A DNA stretch of 34,639 bases, taken from contig NZ_RJMV01000016.1 in assembly GCF_003943735.1 (NCBI RefSeq), positions 251-34,889 on the forward strand. The letters run 5' to 3'. Numbering within the stretch: the first letter of the stretch is position 1; each line of letters starts with the position of its first letter. Of this stretch, positions 26,640 through 34,639 are shown piece after piece. Made by a program: the position numbers and the translations under genes. The stretch is from Streptococcus sanguinis. GTDB lineage: Bacteria; Bacillota; Bacilli; Lactobacillales; Streptococcaceae. The notes below the pieces were generated by a model. The model worked only from the letters and a program-made list of their open reading frames with translations. It was not told the DNA's origin and did no database searches.

Positions 26640-27575
26640 TCACTCCTCAACAAAGAGTCCTAAGATATGGACATTATCTGCGACGGAAACGAAGGCAGCT
26701 GGGTCGGTCTGCTTCATGATTTGCTTAAATTCATTAAACTCAGCTCGGGTGATAACAGTCACCAGAACAGCTTTTTTCTCATGATTATAAGTTCCCTCAG
26801 CGCCATGGATTACTGTCGCCCCACGATGCAGCTTGTTGTGAATCTTATCAATCACCTTGTCCGGATGGCTGGTGATAATCATAGCCTGCATACGCTTCTG
26901 CTTGGTGAAGACAGCATCCGTCACCCGGCTTGATACAAAAATAGTAATCATGGAGTACAGCGCATACTCCCAGCCAAAGGTCAAACCCGCAATCAGCATA
27001 ATAATCCCATTAACAATCAAGGAAATATTCCCGACATTCCGGCCCGTTTTTTTCCGAACAGTCAGACTGACAATATCAGTCCCACCGCTGGAAATGCTGG
27101 ACTTAAGGGCAAAACCAATCCCCGTGCCCATGACCACACCACCGAAAAGGGCGTTGATAATAGGATTATCAGTCAAAGTCACTTCTGGCACAAACTGGAT
27201 AAAAAGCGAGCTCATAGTAACCGTGATAAAGGTGAAAATGGTAAACTTATGCCCAATCTGGTACCAGGCCAGGATCATCAGTGGAATATTTATGGCGTAA
27301 AAAGTCACAGAAACCGGAATGGTAAAACCAAAGAAACGAGTACTGAGGGCAGTAATGACCTGCGCCAAACCAGTCGCCCCGCTGGAATAAACATGCCCCG
27401 GCTGAAAGAAGAAATTGACTGCGACAGCTGACAAAAAGCCATAGACAAGCGAGGCAGAAATCTTCTCATCGTACTTCTCACGCGAGATACTCTTTAAAGA
27501 CCGCAAAATCTTAAAATTATAAGCAAATCTGCGGACATAATAGCGAAAGAGTTTGTAAAAATTAGTCTTCTTCAT
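26640..27575 (-). CDS. YitT family membrane protein
   Basis: 311 residues. Five to six N-terminal membrane helices (about 45-225) have the YitT signature features [18 protein letters not shown] and [21 protein letters not shown] soluble DUF2179 domain (about 230-305, [17 protein letters not shown]...) follows. The cellular role is not established. Its start overlaps the last 14 bases of aspS, so it is translationally coupled to the synthetase gene. Confidence 0.85.
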   Translation of the reverse strand: MKKTNFYKLFRYYVRRFAYNFKILRSLKSISREKYDEKISASLVYGFLSAVAVNFFFQPGHVYSSGATGLAQVITALSTRFFGFTIPVSVTFYAINIPLMILAWYQIGHKFTIFTFITVTMSSLFIQFVPEVTLTDNPIINALFGGVVMGTGIGFALKSSISSGGTDIVSLTVRKKTGRNVGNISLIVNGIIMLIAGLTFGWEYALYSMITIFVSSRVTDAVFTKQKRMQAMIITSHPDKVIDKIHNKLHRGATVIHGAEGTYNHEKKAVLVTVITRAEFNEFKQIMKQTDPAAFVSVADNVHILGLFVEE

Positions 27576-29316
27576 GTGCTTCCACTTGTAAACTTAATTC
27601 CTCTAGTTGAGCTACCGACACTGGACTAGGTGCCTGTGTCATTGGATCAGAAGCCTTATTATTTTTCGGAAAGGCGATGACTTCGCGGATATTTTCTTCA
27701 CCAGCCAAGAGCATCACAAAGCGGTCCAAGCCCAAAGCCAAACCACCATGCGGTGGAAAACCATAGTCCATAGCCTCCAGAAGGAAGCCAAACTGCTCGG
27801 CAGCTTCTTGAGCCGAGAAGCCAAGCGCCTTGAACATCCGCTCCTGCAAGTCTTTCTGGTTGATCCGAAGACTGCCGCCACCTAACTCATAACCATTGAG
27901 GACGATATCATAGGCCACAGCCCGTACCTTGCTCAGGTCGCCTTCCAGCTCTTGCTCAGAATCTTTCTGAGGCAGGGTGAAAGGATGATGGGCACTCATG
28001 TAGCGGCCCTCTTCTTCTGACCATTCAAACATGGGCCAGTCCACTACCCAAAGGTAGTTAAATGTATCAGGGTCAATCAGGTCCAGCTCTTTGGCCAAGC
28101 GTACACGAAGAGCTCCCAAAGCAGCGTTTGCCACTTCCAAAGTATCAGCCACAAAGAGAACCAGGTCATTATTTTCAAGCTGTAAAGCATCTGTCAACTG
28201 ACTTGTCAAGTCTGTCAAGAACTTAGCAACTGGACCAGCTAGCTCACCATCAGTCACCTTCACCCAAGCAAGGCCCTTAGCACCATGCTGTTTTGCTTGC
28301 TCTGTCAGCTTGTCGATATCCTTACGAGAGTATTTATCTGCAGCATTTTTCACCACGATTGCCTTGACAGCTGGAGCTTCTGAAAAGACCTTGAAGTCAA
28401 CTCCCTTGACAAGCTCTGTCAAGTCCTGCAACAACATCTCAAAACGAGTATCAGGCTTATCAACCCCATAAAGAGCTATGGCATCATCATACTTCATACG
28501 AGGGAAAGGCAGAGAAACATCAATACCTTTGGTCTCTTTCATGACACGAGCAATCAAGCCTTCTGTAATGTCCTGAATCTCCTGATCAGACAAGAAAGAA
28601 GTCTCCAAGTCCACCTGAGTAAACTCTGGCTGACGGTCACCGCGCAAGTCCTCGTCCCGGAAGCATTTAACAATCTGGTAATAACGGTCGAAACCAGCAT
28701 TCATCAAGAGCTGCTTGGTAATCTGCGGACTTTGTGGCAGAGCGTAAAAATGCCCCTGATGAACCCGACTAGGCACCAAGTAATCACGTGCTCCTTCTGG
28801 CGTTGACTTGGACAAAAATGGTGTCTCTACATCAAGGAACTCCAGCTCATCTAGATAGTTGCGGATAGAGTGAGTCACTTTGGCACGGAGCTTGAAGTTC
28901 TCCAGCATCTCTGGCCGGCGCAAGTCCAGATAACGGTAGCGCAAACGCGTATCGTCATTCACCTCGATGCCGTCTTTGATTTCAAAAGGCGTCGTCTTGG
29001 CTGTATTTAAGACAGTCAGGCTTTCCACATGCAGCTCCACGCTTCCTGTCGCCAGCTTGTCATTGGCCTGCTCACGCGCAGCTACCTTACCTGTCACCTC
29101 CAGAACATACTCACTGCGCAAACTTTCTGCGGTCGCCATGACCTCAGCAGCCACAGTCTCAGGATTGATGACCAGCTGCATAATGCCTTCGCGGTCGCGC
29201 AAATCAATGAAAATCAGACCGCCCAAATCCCGACGGCGGGCTACCCAGCCCTTCAAAGTGACTTCCTGACCAACATGCTCCTTGCGAACACGCCCAGCAT
29301 ACATAGAACGTTTCAT
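27562..29316 (-). CDS. aspS: aspartate-tRNA ligase
   Basis: 584-residue bacterial-type class II AspRS. An N-terminal OB anticodon-binding domain (about 1-105, [20 protein letters not shown]) comes first. Class II motif 2 [18 protein letters not shown] is near 215-232. The GAD insertion domain (about 285-420) has [18 protein letters not shown]. Motif 3 [15 protein letters not shown] is near 525-540. It has a TGG-TAAAAT promoter and a GGAGAG binding site, and overlaps the YitT gene by 14 bases. Confidence 0.98.
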   Translation of the reverse strand: MKRSMYAGRVRKEHVGQEVTLKGWVARRRDLGGLIFIDLRDREGIMQLVINPETVAAEVMATAESLRSEYVLEVTGKVAAREQANDKLATGSVELHVESLTVLNTAKTTPFEIKDGIEVNDDTRLRYRYLDLRRPEMLENFKLRAKVTHSIRNYLDELEFLDVETPFLSKSTPEGARDYLVPSRVHQGHFYALPQSPQITKQLLMNAGFDRYYQIVKCFRDEDLRGDRQPEFTQVDLETSFLSDQEIQDITEGLIARVMKETKGIDVSLPFPRMKYDDAIALYGVDKPDTRFEMLLQDLTELVKGVDFKVFSEAPAVKAIVVKNAADKYSRKDIDKLTEQAKQHGAKGLAWVKVTDGELAGPVAKFLTDLTSQLTDALQLENNDLVLFVADTLEVANAALGALRVRLAKELDLIDPDTFNYLWVVDWPMFEWSEEEGRYMSAHHPFTLPQKDSEQELEGDLSKVRAVAYDIVLNGYELGGGSLRINQKDLQERMFKALGFSAQEAAEQFGFLLEAMDYGFPPHGGLALGLDRFVMLLAGEENIREVIAFPKNNKASDPMTQAPSPVSVAQLEELSLQVEAHEED

Positions 29317-29347
29317 CTTTACTCTCCAAATTTTTAATTCTGTTACT

Positions 29348-29356
29348 ATTTTACCA
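29348..29356 (-). promoter_or_regulatory. aspS promoter (extended -10)
   Basis: TGGTAAAAT on the minus strand (hexamer at plus 29348-29353), identical to the tgt -10 element. No strong -35 is visible. It lies about 32 nt upstream of the aspS ATG. Confidence 0.6.
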
Positions 29357-29423
29357 CAAAGCGCCTAAGAAAGCCCTTCTGTCCGTTCTTTTTCTGAAAA
29401 ATATTAAAGCTCCGCATGACTAA

Positions 29424-29477
29424 GGCTGACAGTTATGACAAAAGGCCTGAGTCAAAGACCCCAGACCTACTGTCGGC
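29424..29477 (-). terminator. nested inverted repeat, terminator of the small membrane protein gene
   Basis: The inner stem AGGCCTG (29443-29449) pairs with CAGACCT (29462-29468, one G-U). On the minus strand it is followed by TTTT (29440-29443) and then by an outer arm: GGCTGACAGT pairs across the whole element with ACTGTCGGCT. It lies just after the 69-residue protein gene. Confidence 0.65.
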
Positions 29478-29485
29478 TCTATAGA

Positions 29486-29695
29486 TTATTCCTTTTTCTT
29501 GCTATCCTCATAGAGACTGGGCGCAAACGCTTTTGTCACCATGGCCGTCACGAAGCGAAAACCTCCCGCTGCCAGACCAAAAATCGGCGCTAAAGCACGG
29601 AAGAAAAAATCCTCCCGCATAAAATAACAAAGCAGACCTGTAATCACAAAGATAGCCAAGCCCTGCACCAGAACCACTAATAATATTTTCTTCAT
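29486..29695 (-). CDS. small two-helix membrane protein, unknown function
   Basis: 69 residues with two hydrophobic segments (about 4-25, ILLVVLVQGLAIFVITGLL, and about 32-50, RALAPIFGLAAGGFRFV) and a charged tail ending SKKKE. I do not recognise a family. Two adjacent ATGs exist; the second (29695) is better spaced from GAGG. It has its own extended -10 promoter and terminator, so it is probably independent of the type VII cassette upstream. Confidence 0.6.
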   Translation of the reverse strand: MKKILLVVLVQGLAIFVITGLLCYFMREDFFFRALAPIFGLAAGGFRFVTAMVTKAFAPSLYEDSKKKE

Positions 29696-29719
29696 CATTC
29701 CCTCGACTTTCTATAGACT

Positions 29720-29728
29720 ATTATAGCA
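29720..29728 (-). promoter_or_regulatory. promoter of the small membrane protein gene
   Basis: TGCTATAAT on the minus strand (hexamer at plus 29720-29725), a perfect extended -10 with a weak -35, about 25 nt upstream of the start. Confidence 0.65.
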
Positions 29729-29774
29729 TAAGGGAGAGGAGAAACTATCCTAAGGAGTAATAAATGCAGAATGA

Positions 29775-30137
29775 TTAAGAAGGAAAGTCATTATATAGGT
29801 CTATTTGTTTTTGAGTATAATGTTTCTTTGTGTTCATATCTGCATCGGTTAGACCATTGGAGTATTCCTGCAGTGCTCCTCCATCTATCACACGCCCCAT
29901 CTCAGTATCTATTCTAGTAAATTCATCAGCCACCGCATTCAAATATTCATCGAATGATTCAACGACCGGAACTAAATCTTTCGTTAGTGCTTTCACCTCA
30001 TTTGTAGCTGAAGCAAAATTAGCAGTTGCAGAAGATTCAATTAAGCTAGAACTTTTGTCCTCAAGTCGACCACTCATATCTTCAAAGCTATGCTCAATCC
30101 CTTTAATATGTTCTGGTAATATCCGTTTTCGTCCCAT
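29775..30137 (-). CDS. small helical protein, WXG100/Lap-like type VII partner candidate
   Basis: 120 residues, predicted largely helical and without signal peptide or membrane segment. Two amphipathic stretches (about 12-50 and 55-95, around FASATNEVKALTKDLVPVV and FDEYLNAVADEFTRIDTEMG) flank a central turn, the layout of WXG100-superfamily and TIGR04197-type type VII proteins, but without a clear WXG motif. Its ATG shares one base with the stop of the membrane protein gene (TAATG), so translation is coupled. It could be a chaperone-like partner of an effector, or the first gene of a lost neighbouring module. Family assignment is inferred from layout and context. Confidence 0.45.
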   Translation of the reverse strand: MGRKRILPEHIKGIEHSFEDMSGRLEDKSSSLIESSATANFASATNEVKALTKDLVPVVESFDEYLNAVADEFTRIDTEMGRVIDGGALQEYSNGLTDADMNTKKHYTQKQIDLYNDFPS

Positions 30138-31231
30138 TATTTTGTTTTCCTTTCTTGTACAAACTTCAAAAAATCTTCACTTATTTTAGCTTTATAGTAG
30201 CGTAAAAACTCTTCTTCATTCTGAATCACATGCTCTTTTCCATCTTGAGAATTTTCAGCAGGAATTGTAACATCTTTAAATATATTGCTTCCTTCTGGAA
30301 ATCCGAGTTTAATCATCTGTATCTTATAGCTTATGTCCCGTTTATCACCAAGAAGATAAAAGATATTATGCTCGCCACTTTTTATAAGTTCATAAGCTTT
30401 TGGCTCTTTTTTTGCTAAAAGAGAAGAAGCCGTTTTATCAAATCCTTTAGTAAAGAATATATATTCCCCCATGTAACTTATATTGTTAGCTTCTAATTTA
30501 TCATCTAAAGCAGGTAAATTATACAGTTGTAATTTAAATTCTTGATAAGGGTATTCAATGTCGATATCTGTTTTTCCCGAAACTGTTTTTTCAACAAATT
30601 TACCTTTTTCTAAATCCAATAACGCAAAGATAGGTTTCTTTTTCTTCTTGTCTCCTTTTTTTACAAAGACTACTGGCAGATAGTCGTGGCCTTGATCGGT
30701 ATAAATTCCTGTCACAGTACTTATTTCAGCCATATCAAAAGGTATGTAATCTTTATTGTATTCTCGAGTTAATTTAAATATATCGTAGGTTTTCTTTTCT
30801 AAATTTTTACTTTTTGTGTCATAGACATCTATATTCCAATACTCTCCATTTTCTGGGATATTGGTCGAGAGAAATTTAGACTGGCCAGAACTTGCATTCA
30901 TCCTCCTAGGGAAAGACTTCAACCTATAGTCTTGAGTGATAATGAATCGCTCTCCTACTATAGAATGAAAGTCACGATCAACTATTACATCATTTGCAAG
31001 ATCTTTAGCTTCTTTAATTTCTTTTTCGGACTTCTCGTAATCCCATTGAACAACAATTCCTTGCTTGTCTTTTATAAACTGATAAGACTTTATTTCTCCT
31101 TTAACTTGCCAATATTTATATTGGCTCACCTCATGAACCTTATACGCTCTATAGGCAACAAAAAGTCCGATAAGTAATAAAATAGAAATTACTAAATTCC
31201 TCAAGCGCTTGTTTTGAATAATTTGTTTCAT
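30137..31231 (-). CDS. single-pass membrane protein, candidate immunity protein of the LXG-like effector
   Basis: 364 residues. A positively charged N-terminus (KQIIQNKRLRN) and one membrane helix (about 12-28, LVISILLLIGLFVAYRAY) place the remaining ~335 residues outside the membrane. That domain is rich in Lys, Tyr and beta-type segments, with no catalytic motif I recognise. It sits 29 nt after the LXG-like gene and has GGAGTAAGC upstream. In known streptococcal type VII loci the gene after the effector commonly encodes immunity, and for a cell-surface-acting toxin (TelC) the immunity protein is membrane-anchored and external. The role here is inferred from position and topology only. Confidence 0.5.
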   Translation of the reverse strand: MKQIIQNKRLRNLVISILLLIGLFVAYRAYKVHEVSQYKYWQVKGEIKSYQFIKDKQGIVVQWDYEKSEKEIKEAKDLANDVIVDRDFHSIVGERFIITQDYRLKSFPRRMNASSGQSKFLSTNIPENGEYWNIDVYDTKSKNLEKKTYDIFKLTREYNKDYIPFDMAEISTVTGIYTDQGHDYLPVVFVKKGDKKKKKPIFALLDLEKGKFVEKTVSGKTDIDIEYPYQEFKLQLYNLPALDDKLEANNISYMGEYIFFTKGFDKTASSLLAKKEPKAYELIKSGEHNIFYLLGDKRDISYKIQMIKLGFPEGSNIFKDVTIPAENSQDGKEHVIQNEEEFLRYYKAKISEDFLKFVQERKTK

Positions 31232-31260
31232 GCTTACTCCTTATAAACAGACATTCCAAC

Positions 31261-33207
31261 TTAATTAAAAACAGGGAAAGGATACTTTTGCTCAAGGTAT
31301 TTTACAAACTCTTCTCCATTACTTCCCCTTTTTAGAGGATTATCCATAGCTTTTATAGCTTCCCATAATTCTATGACTTGCTCTTTACTCATATCCTCTA
31401 ATTTGAGCTTAGAATTTTCATCACCGGTTACATATTGTACAATCTCATTGCTGAAGCGAGATTTAATCACTTTTTTATATTCGTTCATCTGTTCTTCGTT
31501 TAGCATTCCTGAGACACCCTTATCATTCAATTCTGCCAATCTCAAGGTTCCTTCGAGGCGATAGAATCCAGAACCTGATAGCGTACCTTTCTTCCGATCG
31601 TCAAGAACTGTGCCTCCTTTACCAATCAGAGCGTCTTTGAGTACTTTAATCTCTTTTGCTTCTTTTTCGTTAAGCTTATCAAATGTAGTGGCGATTTTCG
31701 CTATCGAAGCAGCTCCTAATTTGTATCCTTTGTTACCTTCTGGATACGCTGTTATAATACTACTTGCATCACTTGTTGTCAACGCTCTCGCAAATCCTAG
31801 CCCCGTTGAAGCGCTAGGACTGTAAACCATCATAGTACCTATAGCCAAATCTCTCAAAAGTTCAGCTACCGCTTGTTGTTTCTCTTGGTCAATTGTTTGT
31901 ATTCTAGATACAGCTTCTTGTGCTCTAGCGCTATTGTTACCTGGAGCAATTGAAATTACTCGTTTTCTAAAACCAACTCCATCCTCAGGTTTTTTTCCAA
32001 TTGTATCCCAACCTGGATAATCCACGGCTTCTATACCCGAAACTGATCCTCTTGTATAATATACTAAATCTTTATCTTGAAAACCAAACTTAATTATCTG
32101 AGGATCATCTATCTTTTCATTTGTACCAGGCGGAGTATAAAATTTCCTACTGAATTTTGTTTTATATAAATCATCTGTCAGTCTTATTAATATGTTAATA
32201 CTGTCTTCTTTCTTGAATAATGCAAAATCCATTTTTTTATAATCACTATCATTTGCATAATATGCATCCAACATTTCATTTTGATGAGATACACCCACAG
32301 CAATTGCAGCTGTATTTATATCATCAAGCCATCTCTGACTATCAGCGTATGACATCTCCCCAAAAGGACCGAAAAAGTCGTCTAGTTTTTTTGTGTCCTC
32401 ATTTGAAATCCAAAGAGCTATACCTGTTGCCATAATATACTTGATTTCCATACGTACATTTTCAGCATTTGCTTTTGTAATCTGTTTTTGATTATCACCA
32501 TAGACAGAGTCTAAGGCGATAGCTTCGTCTGAATTTTGAAGACCGGTGACTGGATTTACATAAACACCTTGAGCTATCATATTAAACACAGCCTTTGGTG
32601 AAAAATTCAGTGTGATTTGTGCCTGACCAACAGTCCCCTTTAAAGCTGAAATGGTCCCAATTACTTGCTGTAAATTTGTGTTAAAGGTATCATGTGCTGC
32701 TTGAAAAGGTGTATGGGTGTTGAGACGAGCAGTAGCCGCATCTTGTAATCCATTTGTAGCATCATTTGTGATATTAGAAATATCTATAGCTCCTTCACCT
32801 AAAACTTTAGCAGCAGTATCCAATGCTGTTTGTAAATTCTTATCCACAGTTAGAACGCTATCCTTTTGATCACCTGTTAATTTTGTCCGAACATCACTAT
32901 TGCCTGACTCACTAGTCCAAGCTTCTTTACCAAAACCTATACCACTAACAGATGATGAAAAACCTTCAACAATTTTCGCATAATTCCCTAAAGCTTCCGG
33001 AATTTTGTCAAATATCTGAGTTTGCAAATCATTCAAGCTTTGTAAAAAAGAACTAATTGCTATACCTTCTGAACCTTCAATTTTATTATTGAACGTTCGA
33101 GCAGTATCATTTGTTGCGGTATCTAAAGCTTTTGAAAACTGACTAATAGATTCACTATATTGTTCTATTCCTGGTAGGTCATGTACCTTAATAACATCAT
33201 CACTCAT
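31261..33207 (-). CDS. LXG-like type VII secretion effector candidate
   Basis: 648 residues, no signal peptide. Residues about 1-195 are Ala/Ser/Thr/Asn-rich and predicted helical (LPGIEQYSESISQFSKAL, AISSFLQSLNDLQTQI, then FNTNLQQVIGTISALKGTVG), as in LXG targeting domains, though a strict L-x-G motif is not obvious. Residues about 200-470 form a mixed domain with NVRMEIKYIMATGIALWIS and a segment RDLAIGTMMVYSPSASTG; residues about 480-648 are charged and end KYPFPVFN. I recognise no nuclease, NADase, lipid II phosphatase or pore-forming motif. GGAGG overlaps the stop of the small partner gene 3 nt upstream. Confidence 0.55.
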   Translation of the reverse strand: MSDDVIKVHDLPGIEQYSESISQFSKALDTATNDTARTFNNKIEGSEGIAISSFLQSLNDLQTQIFDKIPEALGNYAKIVEGFSSSVSGIGFGKEAWTSESGNSDVRTKLTGDQKDSVLTVDKNLQTALDTAAKVLGEGAIDISNITNDATNGLQDAATARLNTHTPFQAAHDTFNTNLQQVIGTISALKGTVGQAQITLNFSPKAVFNMIAQGVYVNPVTGLQNSDEAIALDSVYGDNQKQITKANAENVRMEIKYIMATGIALWISNEDTKKLDDFFGPFGEMSYADSQRWLDDINTAAIAVGVSHQNEMLDAYYANDSDYKKMDFALFKKEDSINILIRLTDDLYKTKFSRKFYTPPGTNEKIDDPQIIKFGFQDKDLVYYTRGSVSGIEAVDYPGWDTIGKKPEDGVGFRKRVISIAPGNNSARAQEAVSRIQTIDQEKQQAVAELLRDLAIGTMMVYSPSASTGLGFARALTTSDASSIITAYPEGNKGYKLGAASIAKIATTFDKLNEKEAKEIKVLKDALIGKGGTVLDDRKKGTLSGSGFYRLEGTLRLAELNDKGVSGMLNEEQMNEYKKVIKSRFSNEIVQYVTGDENSKLKLEDMSKEQVIELWEAIKAMDNPLKRGSNGEEFVKYLEQKYPFPVFN

Positions 33208-33210
33208 TAG

Positions 33211-33579
33211 TTAATCCTCCTTTGTATTAGCAATCTCTCTACTCAAGGCATTCATGCCTGAACGTAATCCTGCTGCATCTAATTTTAAACTATCAATTTT
33301 CGTTTGCAATTTTGTCATCATATCTGTTTTTTGTGTTTCATATTTCGTTGATGTATCAGTTAACAGTTTTTGCTCATTAGTTGCTTCTTCACCATACGGT
33401 TTCCCTGCCAAATTATAGGTTGCTTTAATTGACTCTTCATCATTTAATAGATAAGTAATTTTTGTAGAAGTAGCTGAAAGTCCTTCTAAGGCACTTTGTA
33501 ATTCAATAATTTTCCCAGTTATTGTTTCGAAATCTCCTGATAATTTATTTAACTGAGCCAGTAGTAACGCTTTCCCCAT
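33211..33579 (-). CDS. YwqI/DUF5082-like small helical protein of the type VII cassette
   Basis: 122 residues, almost entirely helical/coiled-coil (LLLAQLNKLSGDFETITGKI; KYETQKTDMMTKLQTKIDSL; LRSGMNALSREI), with no signal or membrane segment. It resembles the small proteins encoded just upstream of LXG effectors (YwqI in Bacillus, Lap-type partners in streptococci) that bind the LXG domain for delivery. It starts 12 nt after essC and ends 3 nt before the effector start, so all three are in one transcript. Confidence 0.55.
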   Translation of the reverse strand: MGKALLLAQLNKLSGDFETITGKIIELQSALEGLSATSTKITYLLNDEESIKATYNLAGKPYGEEATNEQKLLTDTSTKYETQKTDMMTKLQTKIDSLKLDAAGLRSGMNALSREIANTKED

Positions 33580-33591
33580 TTTATTCCCTTT

Positions 33592-34638
33592 CTATATCAT
33601 TAATGCTTTCATTTTACTTGCTAATCCGTCTGCTACATAGTAGTGCTCTTGCTCTTCTAACTGTGGTTCGCGGATAGGTTTGTTTGTGACAGTTAGAATA
33701 TTCTGATCCGTCAATCTCATTGAGACAATAGCTTGTTTATAGTTTCTAATTGTCTTAGAAACAACATCTATTTGCTTATACAGCTGGCTGCCACTCATCG
33801 AAACAGAAGCATAGCCAGCTCGCAGTCCTTTTTCCAGAATGTAATTGAGAGAGGTCTGGTCATCAAGACTCAACTCACCCATTAATTCCAGTTGATTAAA
33901 TAGAATGACAGTTGCTTCATGCTGATTGTTGCGCTTTTCCAAGCGCGCCTTGACATTTTCTTCCATTGCAACAATTCCAGTCTGATATTCTTCTGGACTA
34001 GCAAGAATCGTCACACCTTCCATCTCAGGCAAATTATGATACTTCGGCGCCAATACAATCACCTTCTGCTTGCCTCGCGCAATCTGCTCAGTCAAAGCAC
34101 TCATCTGCTCTTCCTTATCTGTTAAGTAGAGAAGATTGCCCTTAGAGAGGTTCCAAGTAATTGGTTCAACCGTCTCCATGTCCAATCCTAGTGGTACCAA
34201 GCCCTGCTTATAAGCTGCTTGGACACTAGCCCGGCTATAGAAGTCCGCCTCCGTCAACTCCTCTGGTACCATCGGAATAGCACTTGGGCGCTGTCCAGTC
34301 CAGGCTTCTTGGAGAGAAGCGACTTCTTGACGCAGGTTGTTAAGAACTTGCGCATCATTGGCACCCGCTACTGGCAAAGCCAGCTGGATGACATCAACCT
34401 CGTCACGCTTCATGAGTGCCCGACCCTTGATGTCTTCCATGGTTTTCGCAAGCGGGGTAGAGCCCACGATAGAGCGTACTTCTCCTACATCATTCTGTGG
34501 CAGACTCAGCTGGTGCTTGAAGTTGGCGTAGAACTGCGCCCGAAGGTTGGACTGACGGCCCGCTGTCACCAGGAGGTGAACACCGATGCTGAGACCTTCA
34601 CGAGAGATTCGCACCAAAAGTTTGAAGAGCTCCGCTTC
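33592..34638 (-). CDS. essC: type VII secretion ATPase EssC, C-terminal part (truncated by window edge)
   Basis: 348 residues of the C-terminus of an FtsK/SpoIIIE-type ATPase; the 5' part lies beyond the window. LVRISREGLSIGVHLLVTAGR at the visible start is the end of the second ATPase domain. The third, degenerate ATPase domain follows (about 140-335), with WNLSKGNLLYLTDKEEQMS where a Walker A would be and TVILFNQLELMG in place of Walker B. In T7SSb systems the EssC C-terminus helps decide which effectors are accepted, and the effector cassette begins 12 nt downstream. No stop or frameshift is seen. TTG 34617 is an internal Leu codon, not a start. Confidence 0.8.
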   Translation of the reverse strand, partial: EAELFKLLVRISREGLSIGVHLLVTAGRQSNLRAQFYANFKHQLSLPQNDVGEVRSIVGSTPLAKTMEDIKGRALMKRDEVDVIQLALPVAGANDAQVLNNLRQEVASLQEAWTGQRPSAIPMVPEELTEADFYSRASVQAAYKQGLVPLGLDMETVEPITWNLSKGNLLYLTDKEEQMSALTEQIARGKQKVIVLAPKYHNLPEMEGVTILASPEEYQTGIVAMEENVKARLEKRNNQHEATVILFNQLELMGELSLDDQTSLNYILEKGLRAGYASVSMSGSQLYKQIDVVSKTIRNYKQAIVSMRLTDQNILTVTNKPIREPQLEEQEHYYVADGLASKMKALMI

Positions 34639-34639
34639 A

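Noticed and set aside
29699..29774. Terminator at the end of the type VII cassette
   Set aside because: No stable hairpin with a U-tract is visible; the gap holds the promoter of the small membrane protein instead.

Overview
The window comes from a low-GC Gram-positive coccus, almost certainly a Streptococcus of the sanguinis/gordonii/mitis type. The evidence is the 16S rRNA 5' end, the S10-spc-alpha gene order with adk followed directly by infA (no map between them), a zinc-ribbon S14, a PolA that has lost its proofreading acids, and extended -10 (TGn) promoters throughout. Nearly everything is on the minus strand, so the biological order runs from high to low coordinates. Only three genes (a DUF975 membrane protein, a histidine phosphatase and a YcxB-like protein) are on the plus strand.

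Region by region in transcription order. (1) 34638-29775: the 3' end of essC (type VII secretion ATPase), then a tightly packed cassette: a small helical YwqI/DUF5082-like protein, a 648-residue LXG-like putative effector, a 364-residue single-pass membrane protein that may be its immunity factor, and a second small WXG100-like helical protein. By eye this cassette is AT-richer than its surroundings, and its product C-termini are not recognisable. (2) 29695-24568: a small two-helix membrane protein, aspS overlapping a YitT-family gene, and a MATE transporter overlapping a HAD phosphatase. (3) 24520-19579: YcxB-like and phosphoglycerate-mutase-like genes on plus, then polA, a CoA-binding protein and a P-loop kinase on minus. 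polA and the divergent phosphatase both appear to be leaderless. (4) 19549-16715: a DUF975 membrane protein diverging from tgt, which is followed by a uridine-kinase-like gene. (5) 16507-1637: the complete S10-spc-alpha cluster (rpsJ to rplQ, 29 genes). It has a promoter ahead of rpsJ, an internal promoter ahead of infA, a terminator-like hairpin between secY and adk, several long hairpin-bearing spacers, and a structured 3' UTR plus terminator after rplQ. (6) 1563-310: a stand-alone glutamate-cysteine-ligase-like gene. (7) 246-1: the promoter, leader and first ~77 nt of a 16S rRNA gene leaving the window.

Most of the window is core translation machinery (ribosomal proteins, IF-1, RNA polymerase alpha, SecY, adenylate kinase, AspRS, queuosine transglycosylase, 16S rRNA). 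The main accessory content is the type VII secretion cassette. The most unusual non-coding signal is a ~95-bp structured repeat present in two copies (9573-9668 and 20583-20677) whose stems show compensatory changes.
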